Position numbers and translations under genes: made by a program | The notes under the pieces: model-generated | Told to the model about the DNA's origin: nothing | What the model saw: only the letters and a program-made list of their open reading frames with translations | The model's database searches: none | Shown here: piece by piece, positions 6,369 to 7,108 of the stretch | Layout of the letters: each line of letters starts with the position of its first letter | Numbering within the stretch: position 1 is the first letter of the stretch | From: Ardenticatenales bacterium | GTDB lineage: Bacteria; Chloroflexota; Anaerolineae; Ardenticatenales; Ardenticatenaceae | Assembly (NCBI GenBank): GCA_013812995.1 | Contig: JACCSL010001027.1 | Location: 1-7,108, forward strand | Length of the DNA: 7,108 nt | Direction of reading: 5' to 3'

Positions 6369-6781
6369 TCAAGGCTCTTTCCAGCGGTCCGCCCGGCTTG
6401 ACGTCGGCGATGACGCTCCGCCTCAAGCACCGCCATGCGCTCCTCGCCAATGCCGAAGTGGTGACCCACCTCATGGATGACGGTGTCCAGAACCTGCTGG
6501 CGCACCTCGGCCTCACTCTGGCAGAGGCGCTCGATGGGACCCTGGAAAATCGTGATCTTGTCCGGCAACACCAGGCCGTAAGAGATACCCCGTTTGGGGC
6601 GAGGAATTCCCTCGTATAGCCCCAGGAGCATGGTACCCCTCGACAGCCGAACGGCTCGGAGTTGCTCAGGGGTGGGCCACGGCTCGACGACGACCTGCAC
6701 ATTGTCCATCAGAAGACGGAACTGCTCAGGTAATTCTTCGAGCGCCTCATCGACCAGTTGTTCGAATCTGTCAGTTTCCAT
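6365..6781 (-). CDS. Zincin-like metallopeptidase family protein (HExxH, 138 aa)
   Basis: The product is a short protein with VIHEVGHHFGIGEERM at 101-116, containing the zinc-binding HExxH motif (H103, E104, H107) and the extra HFGI typical of the 'possible zinc metallopeptidase' family (Pfam Zincin_1). The upstream GLYEGIPRPKRG at 54-65 and KITIFQGPIERLC at 75-87 are also characteristic. The motif predicts a single-zinc peptidase active site, but I know of no established substrate. The ATG at 6779-6781 is preferred because the family starts with a short acidic helix (RFEQLVDEALEELP). An in-frame ATG at 6799 would add six residues, and the open frame reaches 6847. No Shine-Dalgarno precedes either ATG, but a TATACT -10-like hexamer ends 8 bases before the chosen ATG, which suggests a leaderless mRNA. 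The stop overlaps the recX start by 4 bases, making a zincin-recX pair. Confidence 0.88.
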   Translation of the reverse strand: METDRFEQLVDEALEELPEQFRLLMDNVQVVVEPWPTPEQLRAVRLSRGTMLLGLYEGIPRPKRGISYGLVLPDKITIFQGPIERLCQSEAEVRQQVLDTVIHEVGHHFGIGEERMAVLEAERHRRRQAGRTAGKSLE

Positions 6782-6797
6782 AACGTTAAAGTATAAC
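6768..6797. promoter_or_regulatory. Divergent promoters with overlapping -10 elements
   Basis: Leftward (minus strand), TATACT at 6795-6790 is a good -10 for the zincin-recX transcript, though no clear -35 is visible. Rightward (plus strand), TATAAC at 6792-6797 with a weak CTGTCA -35 at 6768-6773 and 18-base spacing could serve the Lgt-like gene. The two hexamers share four bases, so polymerase binding for one direction should exclude the other. AACGTT at 6782-6787 is a small palindrome beside them. The assignment is by eye only. Confidence 0.45.
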
Positions 6798-6838
6798 ATA
6801 ATGGCAGGACAAGATGCGAATGGGAAAAGGAATTCTCT

Positions 6839-7108
6839 ATGAGTCAAGATGTTGAATATTCCCTATGGCTGGCCCTGGCAATTATCTGGGGCGTGGGCAG
6901 CGTTCTGGGAGTGGGAAAGCGCCAGCGGCTGGATGGGCCCCTACTGCGGGACGCGCTTCTGGTGGGGCTCGGGGGAGGACTGCTGGGCACCCGGCTGGTA
7001 GGCGTCGTGGAGAACCTGTTGGACAGCAGCCTTGTTCTGCCTCCGGGGCTGGAGGGCATTCTCCTTTTGTTGCTGCGAGGTGGAAACTCTCTTCAGGGGG
7101 CCCTGATC
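6839..7108 (+). CDS. Lgt-like (prolipoprotein diacylglyceryl transferase family) membrane protein, 3' end missing
   Basis: The frame opens at ATG 6839 with AAAAGGA at 6825-6831, 7 bases upstream, and stays open through base 7108, giving 90 residues before the window ends. It begins with a hydrophobic helix (about 8-25), then GKRQRLDGPLLRDALLVGL at 26-44 and GGGLLGTRL at 45-53, further hydrophobic segments, and RGGNSLQGALI at 80-90. The order (helix, basic loop, xLDxxLLxDxxL, GGxxGxRL, GGxSxxGxL) follows the N-terminal part of Lgt, the inner-membrane enzyme that moves diacylglycerol from phosphatidylglycerol to lipobox cysteines. It differs from canonical Lgt: the motif GGxSFHGG, carrying an essential histidine (H103 in E. 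coli), here reads GGNSLQG, with Gln in place of His. It could be an Lgt paralogue with altered chemistry, or a different membrane protein. The essential arginine region lies outside the window. Confidence 0.62.
   Translation, partial: MSQDVEYSLWLALAIIWGVGSVLGVGKRQRLDGPLLRDALLVGLGGGLLGTRLVGVVENLLDSSLVLPPGLEGILLLLLRGGNSLQGALI

Noticed and set aside
1..7108. CRISPR array, tRNA or rRNA genes, phage or toxin-antitoxin modules
   Set aside because: No regularly spaced repeats, no cloverleaf-like sequence and no protein of these systems were seen.

Overview
This is a GC-rich bacterial chromosomal window with compact housekeeping genes. There is no complete mobile element, no CRISPR array and no RNA gene that I can see. 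The combination of RNase Y with a coiled-coil arm, a SpoVS homologue, RecX, a short HExxH 'zincin', a YyaL-type thioredoxin-domain protein and the style of the 182-residue unknown protein suggests Chloroflexota or a related lineage. That is a judgement from protein resemblance and was not tested by search.

Layout. Bases 2-3307 hold a plus-strand run of three tightly packed genes: the 3' part of a YyaL/SSP411-family gene (its thioredoxin-like N-terminus lies outside the window), a 182-aa protein of unknown function (overlapping by 1 base), and holB for the DNA polymerase III delta' subunit (overlapping by 17 bases). A perfect 14-bp hairpin at 3309-3344 separates this run from the convergent minus-strand genes.

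Bases 3366-6781 hold four minus-strand genes. In transcription order they are a zincin-type metalloprotein, recX (GTG start, 4-base overlap), rny (RNase Y, ending in a strong intrinsic terminator at 4087-4122), and after 440 bases spoVS. RNase Y and SpoVS genes are neighbours in Bacillus, where ymdB sits between them. Here that place is taken by noncoding DNA with a candidate promoter, inverted repeats and a hairpin resembling the right end of an IS200/IS605 (TnpB) element.

Bases 6782-6838 are a short divergent promoter region with overlapping -10 elements on the two strands. To its right, on the plus strand, begins a membrane protein that resembles prolipoprotein diacylglyceryl transferase (Lgt) and runs off the window.

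How the genes work together. HolB (clamp loading), RecX (control of RecA) and RNase Y (mRNA turnover) are core information-processing functions. The zincin is translationally coupled to RecX. I see no defence, secretion or biosynthetic system. The points most worth a second look are the noncoding interval before spoVS, the apparently leaderless zincin gene, the Lgt-like protein lacking a key histidine, and the unknown 182-aa protein.
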